A stretch of 64,000 bases of DNA from Pleurodeles waltl (GCF_031143425.1 NC_090438.1:774701138-774765137), one strand, 5' to 3'. Counted from the first letter of the stretch, positions 12,561 through 23,257 are shown. Notes: a model not told the origin generated them from the letters alone. Numbers and translations: made by a program.

Positions 12561-15500
12561 TCACCCCATCTTGGATTCCCCTAGGTCTCTAGTTTTCAGA
12601 AATGCACAGGTTTGGTAGGTTTCCCTAGGTGCCGGCTGAGCTAGAGGCCAAAATCTACAGGTAGGCACTTCGCAAAAAACACCTCTGTTTTCTTCCAGAA
12701 TTTTGGATGTGTCCACGTTGCGCTTTGGGGCGTTTCCTGTCGCGGGCGCTAGGCCTACCCACGCAAGTGAGGTATCATTTTTATCGGAAGACTTGGGGGA
12801 ACGCCGGGTAGAAGGAAATTTGTGGCTCCTCTCAGATTCCAGAACTTTCTGCCACAGAAATGTGAGGAACATGTAATTTTTTAGCCAAATTTTGAGGTTT
12901 GCAAAGGATTCTGGGTAACAGAACCTGGTCCGAGCCCCGCAAGTCACCCCTTCTTGGTTTCCCCTATGTCTCTAGTTTTCAGAAATGCACAGGTTTGGTA
13001 GGTTTCCCTAGGTGCCGGCTGAGCTAGAGGCCAAAATCTGCAGGTAGGCACTTCGCAAAAAACACCTCTGTTGTCTTCCAAAATTTTGGATGTGTCCACG
13101 TTGCGCTTTGGGGCGTTTCCTGTCGCGGGCGCTAGGCCTACCCACGCAAGTGAGGTATCATTTTTATCGAGAGACTTGGGGGAACGCTGGGTGGAAGGAA
13201 ATTTGTGGCTCCTCTCAGATTCCAGAACTTTCTGCCACAGAAATGTGAGGAACATGTGTTTTTTTAGCCAAATTTTGAGGTTTGCAAAGGATTCTGGGTA
13301 ACAGAACCTGGTCCGAGCCCCACAAGTCACCCCTCCTTGGATTCCCCTAGGTCTCTAGTTTTCAGAAATGCACAGGTTTGGTAGGTTTCAATAGGTGCCG
13401 GCTGAGCTAGAGGCCAAAATCTACAGGTAGGCACTTCACAAAAAACACCTCTGTTTTCTTCCAAAATTTTGGATGTGTCCACGTTGTGCTTTGGGGTGTT
13501 TCCTGTCACGGGCGCTAGGCCTACCCACACAAGTGAGGTATCATTTTTAATCGGGAGACTTGGGGGAACGCTGGGTGAAGGAAATTTGTGGCTCCTCTCA
13601 GATTCCAGAACTTTCTGCCACAGAAATGTGAGGAACATGTGTTTTTTTAGCCAAATTTTGAGGTTTGCAAAGGATTCTGGGTAACAGAACCTGGTCCGAG
13701 CCCCGCAAGTCACCCCGTCTTGGATTCCCCTAGGTCTCTAGTTTTCAGAAATGCACAGGTTTGGTAGGTTTCCCTAGGTGCCGGCTGAGCTAGAGGCCAA
13801 AATCTACAGGTAGGAACTTCACAAAAAACACCTCTGTTTTCTTCCAAAATTTTGGATGTGTCCACGTTGCGCTTTGGGGTGTTTCCTGTCGCGGGCGCTA
13901 GGCATACCCACACAAGTGAGGTATCATTTTTATCGGGAGACTTGGGGGAACGCTGGGTGGAAGGAAATTTGTGGCTCCTCTCAGATGCCAGAACTTTCTG
14001 CCACAGAAATGTGAGGAACATGTGTTTTTTTAGCCAAATTTTGAGGTTTGCAAAGGATTCTGGGTAACAGAACCTGGTCCGAGCCCCGCAAGTCACCCCT
14101 CCTTGGTTTCCCCTAGGTCTCTAGTTTTCAGAAATGCACAGGTTTGGTAGGTTTCCCTAGGTGCCAGCTGAGCTAGAGGCCAAAATCTGCAGGTAGGCAC
14201 TTCGCAAAAAACACCTCTGTTTTCTTCCAAAATTTTGGATGTGTCCACGTTGCGCTTTGGGGTGTTTCCTGTCGCCGGCGCTAGGCCTACCCACGCAAGT
14301 GAGGTATCATTTTTATCGGGAGACTTGGGGGAACGCTGGGTGAAAGGAAATTTGTGGCTCCTCTCAGATTCCAGAACTTTCTGCCACAGAAATGTGAGGA
14401 ACATGTGTTTTTTTAGCCAAATTTTGAGGTTTGCAAAGGATTCTGGGTAACAGAACCTGGTCCGAGCCCCACAAGTCACCCCTCCTTGGATTCCCCTAGG
14501 TCTCTAGTTTTCAGAAATGCACAGGTTTGGTAGGTTTCAATAGGTGCCGGCTGAGCTAGATGCCAAAATCTACAGGTAGGCACTTCACAAAAAACACCTC
14601 TGTTTTCTTCCAAAATTTTGGATGTGTCCACGTTGCGCTTTGGGGAGTTTCCTGTCACGGGCGCTAGGCCTACCCACACACGTGAGGTATCATTTTTAAT
14701 CGGGAGACTTGGGGGAACGCTGGGTGAAGGAAATTTGTGGCTCCTCTCAGATTCCAGAACTTTCTGCCACAGAAATGTGAGGAACATGTGTTTTTTTAGC
14801 CAAATTTTGAGGTTTGCAAAGGATTCTGGGTAACAGAACCTGGTCCGAGCCCCGCAAGTCACCCCGTCTTGGATTCCCCTAGGTCTCTAGTTTTCAGAAA
14901 TGCACAGGTTTGGTAGGTTTCCCTAGGTGCCGGCTGAGCTAGAGGCCAAAATCTACAGGTAGGAACTTCACAAAAAACACCTCTGTTTTCTTCCAAAATT
15001 TTGGATGTGTCCACGTTGCGCTTTGGGGTGTTTCCTGTCGCGGGCGCTAGGCATACCCACACAAGTGAGGTATCATTTTTATCGGGAGACTTGGGGGAAC
15101 GCTGGGTGGAAGGAAATTTGTGGCTCCTCTCAGATGCCAGAACTTTCTGCCACAGAAATGTGAGGAACATGTGTTTTTTTAGCCAAATTTTGAGGTTTGC
15201 AAAGGATTCTGGGTAACAGAACCTGGTCCGAGCCCCGCAAGTCACCCCATCTTGGATTCCCCTAGGTCTCTAGTTTTCAGAAATGCACAGGTTTGGTAGG
15301 TTTCCCTAGGTGCCGGCTGAGCTAGAAGCCAAAATCTACAGGTAGCCACTTCGCAAAAAACACCTCTGTTTTCTTCCAAAATTTTGGATGTGTCCACGTT
15401 GCGCTTTGGGGCGTTTCCTGTCGCGGGCGCTAGGCCTACCCACGCAAGTGAGGTATCATTTTTATCGGGAGACTTGGGGGAACGCTGGGTAGAAGGAAAT

Positions 15501-16006
15501 TTGTGGCTCCTCTCAGATTCCAGAACTTTCTGCCACAGAAATGTGAGGAACATGTGTTTTTTTAGCCAAATTTTGAGGTTTGCAAAGGATTCTGGGTAAC
15601 AGAACCTGGTCCGAGCCCCGCAAGTCACCCCTCCTTGGTTTCCCCTAGGTCTCTAGTTTTCAGAAATGCACAGGTTTGGTTGGTTTCCAAGGTGCCAGCT
15701 GAGCTAGAGGCCAAAATCTACAGGTAGGAACTTCACAAAAAACACCTCTGTTTTCTTCCAAAATTTTGGATGTGTCCACGTTGCGCTTTGGGGTGTTTCC
15801 TGTCGCGGGCGCTAGGCATACCCACACAAGTGAGGTATCATTTTTATCGGGAGACTTGGGGGAACGCTGGGTGGAAGGAAATTTGTGGCTCCTCTCAGAT
15901 GCCAGAACTTTCTGCCACAGAAATGTGAGGAACATGTGTTTTTTTAGCCAAATTTTGAGGTTTGCAAAGGATTCTGGGTAACAGAACCTGGTCCGAGCCC
16001 CGCAAG

Positions 16007-16390
16007 TCACCCCTCCTTGGTTTCCCCTAGGTCTCTAGTTTTCAGAAATGCACAGGTTTGGTAGGTTTCCCTAGGTGCCAGCTGAGCTAGAGGCCAAAAT
16101 CTGCAGGTAGGCACTTCGCAAAAAACACCTATGTGTTCTTCCAAAATTTTGGATGTGTCCACGTTGCGCTTTGGGGTGTTTCCTGTCGCCGGCGCTAGGC
16201 CTACCCACGCAAGTGAGGTATCATTTTTAATCGGGAGACTTGGGGGAACGCTGGGTGGAAGGAAATTTGTGGCTCCTCTCAGATTCCAGAACTTTCTGCC
16301 ACAGAAATGTGAGGAACATGTGTTTTTTTAGCCAAATTTTGAGGTTTGCAAAGGATTCTGGGTAACAGAACCTGGTCCGAGCCCCGCAAG
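16007..16390 (+). repeat. Junction hybrid monomer 1 (old to new domain)
   Basis: The left part is Q type, like 7961 ('gccagctg', 'ctgcagg', 'gtgttcttcc', 'gccggcgc', 'cacgcaag'). The right part has the extra A ('taatcggg') and 'gggtggaagg' of the 384 bp 315/8344-type monomer. The switch falls near 16215-16255. A single C to A change at 16131 creates an ATG here that other monomers lack. Confidence 0.72.
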
Positions 16391-16773
16391 TCACCCCTCC
16401 TTGGATTCCCCTAGGTCTCTAGTTTTCAGAAATGCACAGGTTTGGTAGGTTTCCCTAGGCGCCGGCTGAGCTAGAGGCCAAAATCTACAGGTAGGCACTT
16501 CGCAAAAAACACCTCTGTTTTCTTCCAAAATTTTGGATGTGTCCACGTTGCGCTTTGGGGTGTTTCCTGTCGCCGGCGCTAGGCCTACCCACGCAAGTGA
16601 GGTATCATTTTTATCGGGAGACTTGGGGGAACGCTGGGTGGAAGGAAATTTGTGGCTCCTCTCAGATTCCAGAACTTTCTGCCACAGAAATGTGAGGAAC
16701 ATGTGTTTTTTTAGCCAAATTTTGAGGTTTGCAAAGGATTCTGGGTAACAGAACCTGGTCCGAGCCCCGCAAG
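16391..16773 (+). repeat. Junction hybrid monomer 2 (old to new domain)
   Basis: The left part carries 'ctaggcgccgg', otherwise seen only in the 699/1082 pair. The right part, from 'gccggcgc' onward, matches the 3381/11412 type that starts block A. The switch lies between about 16460 and 16572. The order 315-type then 699-type seen in copy 1 is kept across the two junction hybrids, so they represent remnants of a third old-domain copy fused to the first A block. Confidence 0.68.
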
Positions 16774-17156
16774 TCACCCCTCCTTGGATTCCCCTACGTC
16801 TCTAGTTTTCAGAAATGCACAGGTTTGGTAGGTTTCCCTAGGTGCCGGCTGAGCTAGAGGCCAAAATCTACAGGTAGGCACTTCGCAAAAAACACCTCTG
16901 TTTTCTTCCAAAATTTTGGATGTGTCCACGTTGCGCTTTGGGGTGTTTCCTGTCGCCGGCGCTAGGCCTACCCACGCAAGTGAGGTATCATTTTTATCGG
17001 GAGACTTGGGGGAACGCTGGGTGGAAGGAAATTTGTGGCTCCTCTCAGATTCCAGAACTTCCTGCCACAGAAATGTGAGGAACATGTGTTTTTTTAGCCA
17101 AATATTGAGGTTTGCAAAGGATTCTGGGTAACAGAACCTGGTCCGAGCCCCGCAAG
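16774..17156 (+). repeat. Monomer mA1
   Basis: 383 bp, marked by 'cctacgtctc' at its left end, 'gccggcgc' and 'cacgcaagtg'. The left end matches the 3381 and 11412 monomers of the old domain. In A-1 it also has 'aaatattgag', a step most other mA1 copies lack. Confidence 0.85.
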
Positions 17157-17539
17157 TCACCCCATCTTGGATTCCCCTAGGTCTCTAGTTTTCAGAAATG
17201 CACAGGTTTGGTAGGTTTCCCTAGGTGCCGGCTGAGCTAGAGGCCAAAATCTACAGGTAGGCACTTCGCAATAAACACCTCTGTTTTCTTCCAAAATTTT
17301 GGATGTGTCCACGTTGCGCTTTGGGGTGTTTCCTGTCGCGGGCGCTAGGCCTACCCACGCAAGTAAGGTATCATTTTTATCGGGAGACTTGGGGGAACGC
17401 TGGGTAGAAGGAAATTTGTGGCTCCTCTCAGATTCCAGAACTTTCTGCCACAGAAATGTGAGGAACATGTGTTTTTTTAGCCAAATTTTGAGGTTTGCAA
17501 AGGATTCTGGGTAACAGAACCTGGTCCGAGCCCCGCAAG
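17157..17539 (+). repeat. Monomer mA2 (type L)
   Basis: 383 bp, marked by 'ccccatcttgg', 'cgcaataaac', 'caagtaagg' and 'gggtagaagg'. Type L occurs five times in each 21-monomer unit (mA2, mA11, mB4, mB7, mB10), and the copies look almost identical. The old-domain relatives are 3748 and 11795. Confidence 0.88.
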
Positions 17540-17923
17540 TCACCCCTCCTTGGTTTCCCCTAGGTCTCTAGTTTTCAGAAATGCACAGGTTTGGTAGGTT
17601 TCCCTAGGTGCCGGCTGAGCTAGAGGCCAAAATCTGCAGGTAGGCACTTCGCAAAAAACACCTCTGTTTTCTTCCAAAATTTTGGATGTGTCCACGTTGC
17701 GCTTTGGGGTGTTTCCTGTCGCGGGCGCTAAGCCTACCCACACAAGTGAGGTATCATTTTTAATCAGGAGACTTGGGGGAACGCTGGGTGGAAGGAAATT
17801 TGTGGCTCCTCCCAGATTCCAGAACTTTCTGCCACAGAAATGTGAGGAACATGTGTTTTTTTAGCCAAATATTGAGGTTTGCAAAGGATTCTGGGTAACA
17901 GAACCTGGTCCGAGCCCCGCAAG
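17540..17923 (+). repeat. Monomer mA3
   Basis: 384 bp, with 'ttggtttcccc', 'cgctaagcc', 'tttttaatcaggag', 'cctcccag' and 'aaatattgag'. The A in 'atcagg' (17766) is a CpG change that separates mA3 from the otherwise similar mA9. The relative in copy 1 is 4131. Confidence 0.87.
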
Positions 17924-18306
17924 TCACCCCTCCTTGGATTCCCCTAGTTCTCTAGTTTTCAGAAATGCACAGGTTTGGTAGGTTTCGCTAGGTGCCGGCT
18001 GAGCTAGAGGCCAAAATCTACAGGTAGGCACTTCGCAAAAAACACCTCTGTTTTCTTCCAAAATTTTGGATGTGTCCACGTTGCGCTTTGGGGTGTTTCC
18101 TGTCGCCGGCGCTAGGCCTACCCACGCAAGTGAGGTATCATTTTTATCGGGAGACTTGGGGGAACGCTGGGTGGAAGGAAATTTGTGGCTCCTCTCAGAT
18201 TCCAGAACTTTCTGCCACAGAAATTTGAGGAACATGTGTTTTTTTAGCCAAATTTTGAGGTTTGCAAAGGATTCTGGGTAACAGAACCTGGTCCGAGCCC
18301 CGCAAG
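17924..18306 (+). repeat. Monomer mA4
   Basis: 383 bp, with 'cctagttctc', 'tttcgctagg', 'gccggcgc' and 'gaaatttgagg'. It is the same type as mA10 and mB9, except that those have 'cccaggcaag' where mA4 keeps 'cccacgcaag'. The relative in copy 1 is 4515. Confidence 0.87.
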
Positions 18307-18689
18307 TCACCCCATCTTGGATTCCCCTAGGTCTCTAGTTTTCAGAAATGCACAGGTTTGGTAGGTTTCCCTAGGTGCCGGCTGAGCTAGAGGCCAAAAT
18401 CTACAGGTAGGCACTTCGCAAAAAACACCTCTGTTTTCTTCCAAAATTTTGGATGTGTCCACGTTGCGCTTTGGGGCGTTTCCTGTCGCGGGCGCTAGGC
18501 CTACCCACGCAAGTGAGGTATCATTTTTATCGGGAGACTTGGGGGAACGCTGGGTAGAAGGAAATTTGTGGCTCCTCTCAGATTCCAGAACTTTCTGCCA
18601 CAGAAATGTGAGGAACATGTGTTTTTTTAGCCAAATTTTGAGGTTTGCAAAGGATTCTGGGTAACAGAACCTGGTCTGAGCCCCGCAAG
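18307..18689 (+). repeat. Monomer mA5
   Basis: 383 bp, S type: 'ccccatcttgg' and 'ggggcgtttcc', with 'ggtctgagcc' at the right end (CpG lost at 18677). Relatives are 2232, 9111 and 10261. It occurs only in A blocks. Confidence 0.87.
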
Positions 18690-19072
18690 TCACCCCTCCT
18701 TGGTTTCCCCTAGGTCTCTAGTTTTCAGAAATACACAGGTTTGGTAGGTTTCAATAGGTGCCAGCTGAGCTAGAGGCCAAAATCTGCAGGTAGGCACTTC
18801 GCAAAAAACACCTCTGTTTTCTTCCAAAATTTTGGATGTGTCCACGTTGCGCTTTGGGGTGTTTCCTGTCGCCGGCGCTAGGCCTACCCACGCAAGTGAG
18901 GTATCATTTTTATCGGGAGACTTGGGGGAACGCTGGGTGAAAGGAAATTTGTGGCTCCTCTCAGATTCCAGAACTTTCTGCCACAGAAATGTGAGGAACA
19001 TGTGTTTTTTTAGCCAAATTTTGAGGTTTGCAAAGGATTCTGGGTAACAGAACCTGGTCCGAGCACAACAAG
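18690..19072 (+). repeat. Monomer mA6
   Basis: 383 bp, Q type: 'aaatacacagg', 'ttcaataggtgccag', 'gggtgaaagg' and 'gagcacaac'. Relatives are 2615 and 10644, but the 14-bp palindrome, broken in those, is intact here. It occurs only in A blocks. Confidence 0.87.
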
Positions 19073-19456
19073 TCACCCCTCCTTGGATTCCCCTAGGTCT
19101 CTAGTTTTCAGAAATGCACAGGTTTGGTAGGTTTCCCTAGGTGCCGGCTGAGCTAGAGGCCAAAATCTACAGGTAGGCACTTCACAAAAAACACCTCTGT
19201 TTTCTTCCAAAATTTTGGATGTGTCCACGTTGCGCTTTGAGGTGTTTCCTGTCGCGGGCGCTAGGCCTACCCACACAAGTGAGGTATCATTTTTAATCGG
19301 GAGACTTGGGGGAACGCTGGATGGAAGGAAATTTGTGGCTCCTCTCAGATTCCAGAACTTTCTGCCACAGAAATGTGAGGAACATGTTTTTTTTTAGCCA
19401 AATATTGAGGTTTGCAAAGGATTCTGGGTAACAGAACCTGGTCCGAGCCCCGCAAG
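19073..19456 (+). repeat. Monomer mA7
   Basis: 384 bp, with 'cttcacaaa', 'ctttgaggtg', 'gctggatgg' and a longer T run, because 'catgtg' became 'catgtt'. It is the most distinctive monomer of block A and a convenient tag: 19073, 27090, 35107, 50724, 54940 and 62956. Confidence 0.88.
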
Positions 19457-19839
19457 TCACCCCTCTTTGGATTCCCCTACGTCTCTAGTTTTCAGAAATG
19501 CACAGGTTTGGTAGGTTTCCCTAGGTGCCGGCTGAGCTAGAGGCCAAAATCTACAGGTAGGCACTTCGCAAAAAACACCTCTGTTTTCTTCCAAAATTTT
19601 GGATGTGTCCACGTTGCGCTTTGGGGTGTTTCCTGTCGCCGGCGCTAGGCCTACCCACGCAAGTGAGGTATCATTTTTATCGGGAGACTTGGGGGAACGC
19701 TGGGTGGAAGGAAATTTGTGTCTCCTCTCAGATTCCAGAACTTTCTGCCACAGAAATGTGAGGAACATGTGTTTTTTTAGCCAAATTTTGAGGTTTGCAA
19801 AGGATTCTGGGTAACAGAACCTGGTCCGAGCCCCGCAAG
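19457..19839 (+). repeat. Monomer mA8
   Basis: 383 bp, like mA1 but with 'ccctctttgg' at the left end. In A-1 it has private changes, including 'tttgtgtctcc' near 19720. Confidence 0.85.
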
Positions 19840-20223
19840 TCACCCCTCCTTGGTTTCCCCTAGGTCTCTAGTTTTCAGAAATGCACAGGTTTGGTAGGTT
19901 TCCCTAGGTGCCGGCTGAGCTAGAGGCCAAAATCTGCAGGTAGGCACTTCGCAAAAAACACCTCTGTTTTCTTCCAAAATTTTGGATGTGTCCACGTTGC
20001 GCTTTGGGGTGTTTCCTGTCGCGGGCGCTAAGCCTACCCACACAAGTGAGGTATCATTTTTAATCGGGAGACTTGGGGGAACGCTGGGTGGAAGGAAATT
20101 TGTGGCTCCTCCCAGATTCCAGAACTTTCTGCCACAGAAATGTGAGGAACATGTGTTTTTTTAGCCAAATATTGAGGTTTGCAAAGGATTCTGGGTAACA
20201 GAACCTGGTCCGAGCCCCGCAAG
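19840..20223 (+). repeat. Monomer mA9
   Basis: 384 bp, with 'ttggtttcccc', 'cgctaagcc', 'taatcggg', 'cctcccag' and 'aaatattgag'. It is like mA3 without the 'atcagg' change. Confidence 0.86.
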
Positions 20224-20606
20224 TCACCCCTCCTTGGATTCCCCTAGTTCTCTAGTTTTCAGAAATGCACAGGTTTGGTAGGTTTCGCTAGGTGCCGGCT
20301 GAGCTAGAGGCCAAAATCTACAGGTAGGCACTTCGCAAAAAACACCTCTGTTTTCTTCCAAAATTTTGGATGTGTCCACGTTGCGCTTTGGGGTGTTTCC
20401 TGTCGCCGGCGCTAGGCCTACCCAGGCAAGTGAGGTATCATTTTTATCGGGAGACTTGGGGGAACGCTGGGTGGAAGGAAATTTGTGGCTCCTCTCAGAT
20501 TCCAGAACTTTCTGCCACAGAAATTTGAGGAACATGTGTTTTTTTAGCCAAATTTTGAGGTTTGCAAAGGATTCTGGGTAACAGAACCTGGTCCGAGCCC
20601 CGCAAG
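20224..20606 (+). repeat. Monomer mA10 (shared with mB9)
   Basis: 383 bp, with 'cctagttctc', 'tttcgctagg', 'cccaggcaag' and 'gaaatttgagg'. The same monomer is the second to last of block B. Together with mA11 it forms the 766 bp end common to both blocks. Confidence 0.87.
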
Positions 20607-20989
20607 TCACCCCATCTTGGATTCCCCTAGGTCTCTAGTTTTCAGAAATGCACAGGTTTGGTAGGTTTCCCTAGGTGCCGGCTGAGCTAGAGGCCAAAAT
20701 CTACAGGTAGGCACTTCGCAATAAACACCTCTGTTTTCTTCCAAAATTTTGGATGTGTCCACGTTGCGCTTTGGGGTGTTTCCTGTCGCGGGCGCTAGGC
20801 CTACCCACGCAAGTAAGGTATCATTTTTATCGGGAGACTTGGGGGAACGCTGGGTAGAAGGAAATTTGTGGCTCCTCTCAGATTCCAGAACTTTCTGCCA
20901 CAGAAATGTGAGGAACATGTGTTTTTTTAGCCAAATTTTGAGGTTTGCAAAGGATTCTGGGTAACAGAACCTGGTCCGAGCCCCGCAAG
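20607..20989 (+). repeat. Monomer mA11 (type L, shared with mB10)
   Basis: 383 bp, type L, last monomer of block A. The last monomer of block B is the same, so the sequence only diverges once the next block starts. Confidence 0.87.
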
Positions 20990-21373
20990 TCATCCCTCCT
21001 TGGTTTCCCCTAGGTCTCTAGTTTTCAGAAATGCACAGGTTTGGTAGGTTTCCCTAGGTGCCGGCTGAGCTAGAGGACAAAATCTGCAGGTAGGCACTTC
21101 GCAAAAAACACCTCTGTTTTCTTCCAAAATTTTGGATGTGTCCACGTTGCGCTTTGGGGTGTTTCCTGTCGCGGGCGCTAACCCTACCCACACAAGTGAG
21201 GTATCATTTTTAATCGGGAGACTTGGGGGAACGCTGGGTGGAAGGAAATTTGTGGCTCCTCCCAGATTCCAGAACTTTCTGCCACAGAAATGTGAGGAAC
21301 ATGTGTTTTTTTAGCCAAATATTGAGGTTTGCAAAGGATTCTGGGTAACAGAACCTGGTCCGAGCCCCGCAAG
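20990..21373 (+). repeat. Monomer mB1
   Basis: 384 bp. In B-1 to B-3 it has 'tcatccctcc', 'gaggacaaaatctgc' and 'cgctaaccc'. In B-4 to B-6 it lacks these and has lost one G ('ctttgggtg' or 'gtttgggtg'), giving 383 bp. Confidence 0.86.
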
Positions 21374-21756
21374 TCACCCCTCCTTGGATTCCCCTAGTTC
21401 TCTAGTTTTCAGAAATGCACAGGTTTGGTAGGTTTCGCTAGGTGCCGGCTGAGCTAGAGGCCAAAATCTACAGGTAGGCACTTCGCAAAAAACACCTCTG
21501 TTTTCTTCCAAAATTTTGGATGTGTCCACGTTGCGCTTTGGGGTGTTTCCTGTCGCCGGCGCTAGGCCTACCCACGCAAGTGAGGTATAATTTTTATCGG
21601 GAGACTTGGGGGAACGCTGGGTGGAAGGAAATTTGTGGCTCCTCCCAGATTCCAGAACTTTCTGCCACAGAAATGTGAGGAACATGTGTTTTTTTAGCCA
21701 AATATTGAGGTTTGCAAAGGATTCTGGGTAACAGAACCTGGTCCGAGCCCCGCAAG
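21374..21756 (+). repeat. Monomer mB2
   Basis: 383 bp, with a 'cctagttctc' and 'tttcgctagg' left end as in mA4, but 'ggtataattt' and 'aaatattgag' on the right. B-1 to B-3 have 'cctcccag', B-4 to B-6 have 'cctctcag'. It is probably a hybrid of two types. Confidence 0.82.
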
Positions 21757-22123
21757 TCACCCCTCCTTGGATTCCCCTACGTCTCTAGTTTTCAGAAATG
21801 CACAGGTTTGGTAGGTTTCCCTAGGTGCCGGCTGAGCTAGAGGCCAAAATCTACAGGTAGGCACTTCGCAAAAAACACCTCTGTTTTCTTCCAAAATTTT
21901 GGATGTGTCCACGTTGCGCTTTGGGGTGTTTCCTGTCGCCGGCGCTAGGCCTACCCACGCAAGTGAGGTATCATTTTTATCGGGAGACTTGGGGGAACGC
22001 TGGGTGGAAGGAAATTTGTGGCTCCTCTCAGATTCCAGAACTTTCTGCCACAGAAATGTGAGAGCCAAATTTTGAGGTTTGCAAAGGATTCTGGGTAACA
22101 GAACCTGGTCCGAGCCCCGCAAG
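21757..22123 (+). repeat. Monomer mB3, 367 bp with 16-bp deletion
   Basis: The left end is 'cctacgtctc', as in mA1, and the 16-bp deletion gives 'gtgagagccaaat'. It matches 3381 of the old domain. Equivalents start at 29774, 37791, 41591, 45391 and 57623. Confidence 0.88.
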
Positions 22124-22506
22124 TCACCCCATCTTGGATTCCCCTAGGTCTCTAGTTTTCAGAAATGCACAGGTTTGGTAGGTTTCCCTAGGTGCCGGCT
22201 GAGCTAGAGGCCAAAATCTACAGGTAGGCACTTCGCAATAAACACCTCTGTTTTCTTCCAAAATTTTGGATGTGTCCACGTTGCGCTTTGGGGTGTTTCC
22301 TGTCGCGGGCGCTAGGCCTACCCACGCAAGTAAGGTATCATTTTTATCGGGAGACTTGGGGGAACGCTGGGTAGAAGGAAATTTGTGGCTCCTCTCAGAT
22401 TCCAGAACTTTCTGCCACAGAAATGTGAGGAACATGTGTTTTTTTAGCCAAATTTTTAGGTTTGCAAAGGATTCTGGGTAACAGAACCTGGTCCGAGCCC
22501 CGCAAG
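22124..22506 (+). repeat. Monomer mB4 (type L)
   Basis: 383 bp, type L. The B-1 copy has a private 'aatttttagg' where others read 'aattttgagg'. Confidence 0.86.
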
Positions 22507-22890
22507 TCACCCCTCCTTGGTTTCCCCTAGGTCTCTAGTTTTCAGAAATGCACAGGTTTGGTAGGTTTCCCTAGGTGCCGGCTGAGCTAGAGGCCAAAAT
22601 CTGCAGGTAGGCACTTCGCAAGAAACACCTCTGTTTTCTTCCAAAATTTTGGATGTGTCCACGTTGCGCTTTGGGGTGTTTCCTGTCGCGGGCGCTAAGC
22701 CTACCCACACAAGTGAGGTATCATTTTTAATCGGGAGACTTGGGGGAACGCTGGGTGGAAGGAAATTTGTGGCTCCTCCCAGATTCCAGAACTTTCTGCC
22801 ACAGAAATGTGAGGAACATGTGTTTTTTTAGCCAAATATTGAGGTTTGCAAAGGATTCTGGGTAACAGAACCTGGTCCGAGCCCCGCAAG
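22507..22890 (+). repeat. Monomer mB5
   Basis: 384 bp, like mA9 but with 'cgcaagaaac', a marker seen in mB5 of all six B blocks. Confidence 0.86.
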
Positions 22891-23257
22891 TCACCCCTCC
22901 TTGGATTCCCCTAGTTCTCTAGTTTTCAGAAATGCACAGGTTTGGTAGGTTTCCCTAGGTGCCGGCTGAGCTAGAGGCCAAAATCTACAGGTAGGCACTT
23001 CGCAAAAAACACCTCTGTTTTCTTCCAAAATTTTGGATGTGTCCACGTTGCGCTTTGGGGTGTTTCCTGTCGCCGGCGCTAGGCCTACCCACGCAAGTGA
23101 GGTATCATTTTTATCGGGAGACTTGGGGGAACGCTGGGTGGAAGGAAATTTGTGGCTCCTCTCAGATTCCAGAACTTTCTGCCACAGAAATGTGAGAGCC
23201 AAATTTTGAGGTTTGCAAAGGATTCTGGGTAACAGAACCTGGTCCGAGCCCCGCAAG
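22891..23257 (+). repeat. Monomer mB6, 367 bp hybrid with 16-bp deletion
   Basis: The left end has 'cctagttctc' (mA4/mB2 type, T at 22915), but from 22954 it reads 'tttccctagg', and the rest, including the 16-bp deletion, is mB3 type. The switch is confined to 22915-22954. Equivalents start at 30908, 38925, 42725, 46525 and 58757. Confidence 0.85.

Larger units (their letters stand above)
8344..16390 (+). repeat. Old-domain HOR copy 2, 21 monomers, 8,047 bp
   Basis: Monomer starts are 8344, 8728, 9111, 9494, 9877, 10261, 10644, 11027, 11412, 11795, 12178, 12561, 12944, 13327, 13710, 14093, 14476, 14859, 15242, 15625 and 16007. Compared with copy 1, it lacks the 699/1082 pair and gains an extra S-Q pair (9111, 9494) next to 10261/10644. 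It has lost one monomer by fusion at 12178 and repeats the R monomer (13327 and 14476). Gains and losses cancel, so the monomer count is still 21. The 11027 monomer is 385 bp, with both the extra A and an eighth T in the T run near 11342. Confidence 0.82.
16774..20989 (+). repeat. HOR block A-1, 11 monomers, 4,216 bp
   Basis: This is the first complete A block: eight monomers of 383 bp and three of 384 bp (mA3, mA7, mA9). It reappears at +8,017 and +16,034 and, after the rearranged part, at 48425, 52641 and 60657. The internal order mA1-mA4 then mA5-mA8 resembles two old-domain runs (3381-4897 and 2232-3747) joined, with mA9-mA11 added. Private changes in this copy are few, for example 'ctagaacttcctg' near 17060, 'gagaggcgtcac'-type changes absent from others, and 'ggaagaaggc'-type changes not being seen. 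Confidence 0.85.
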
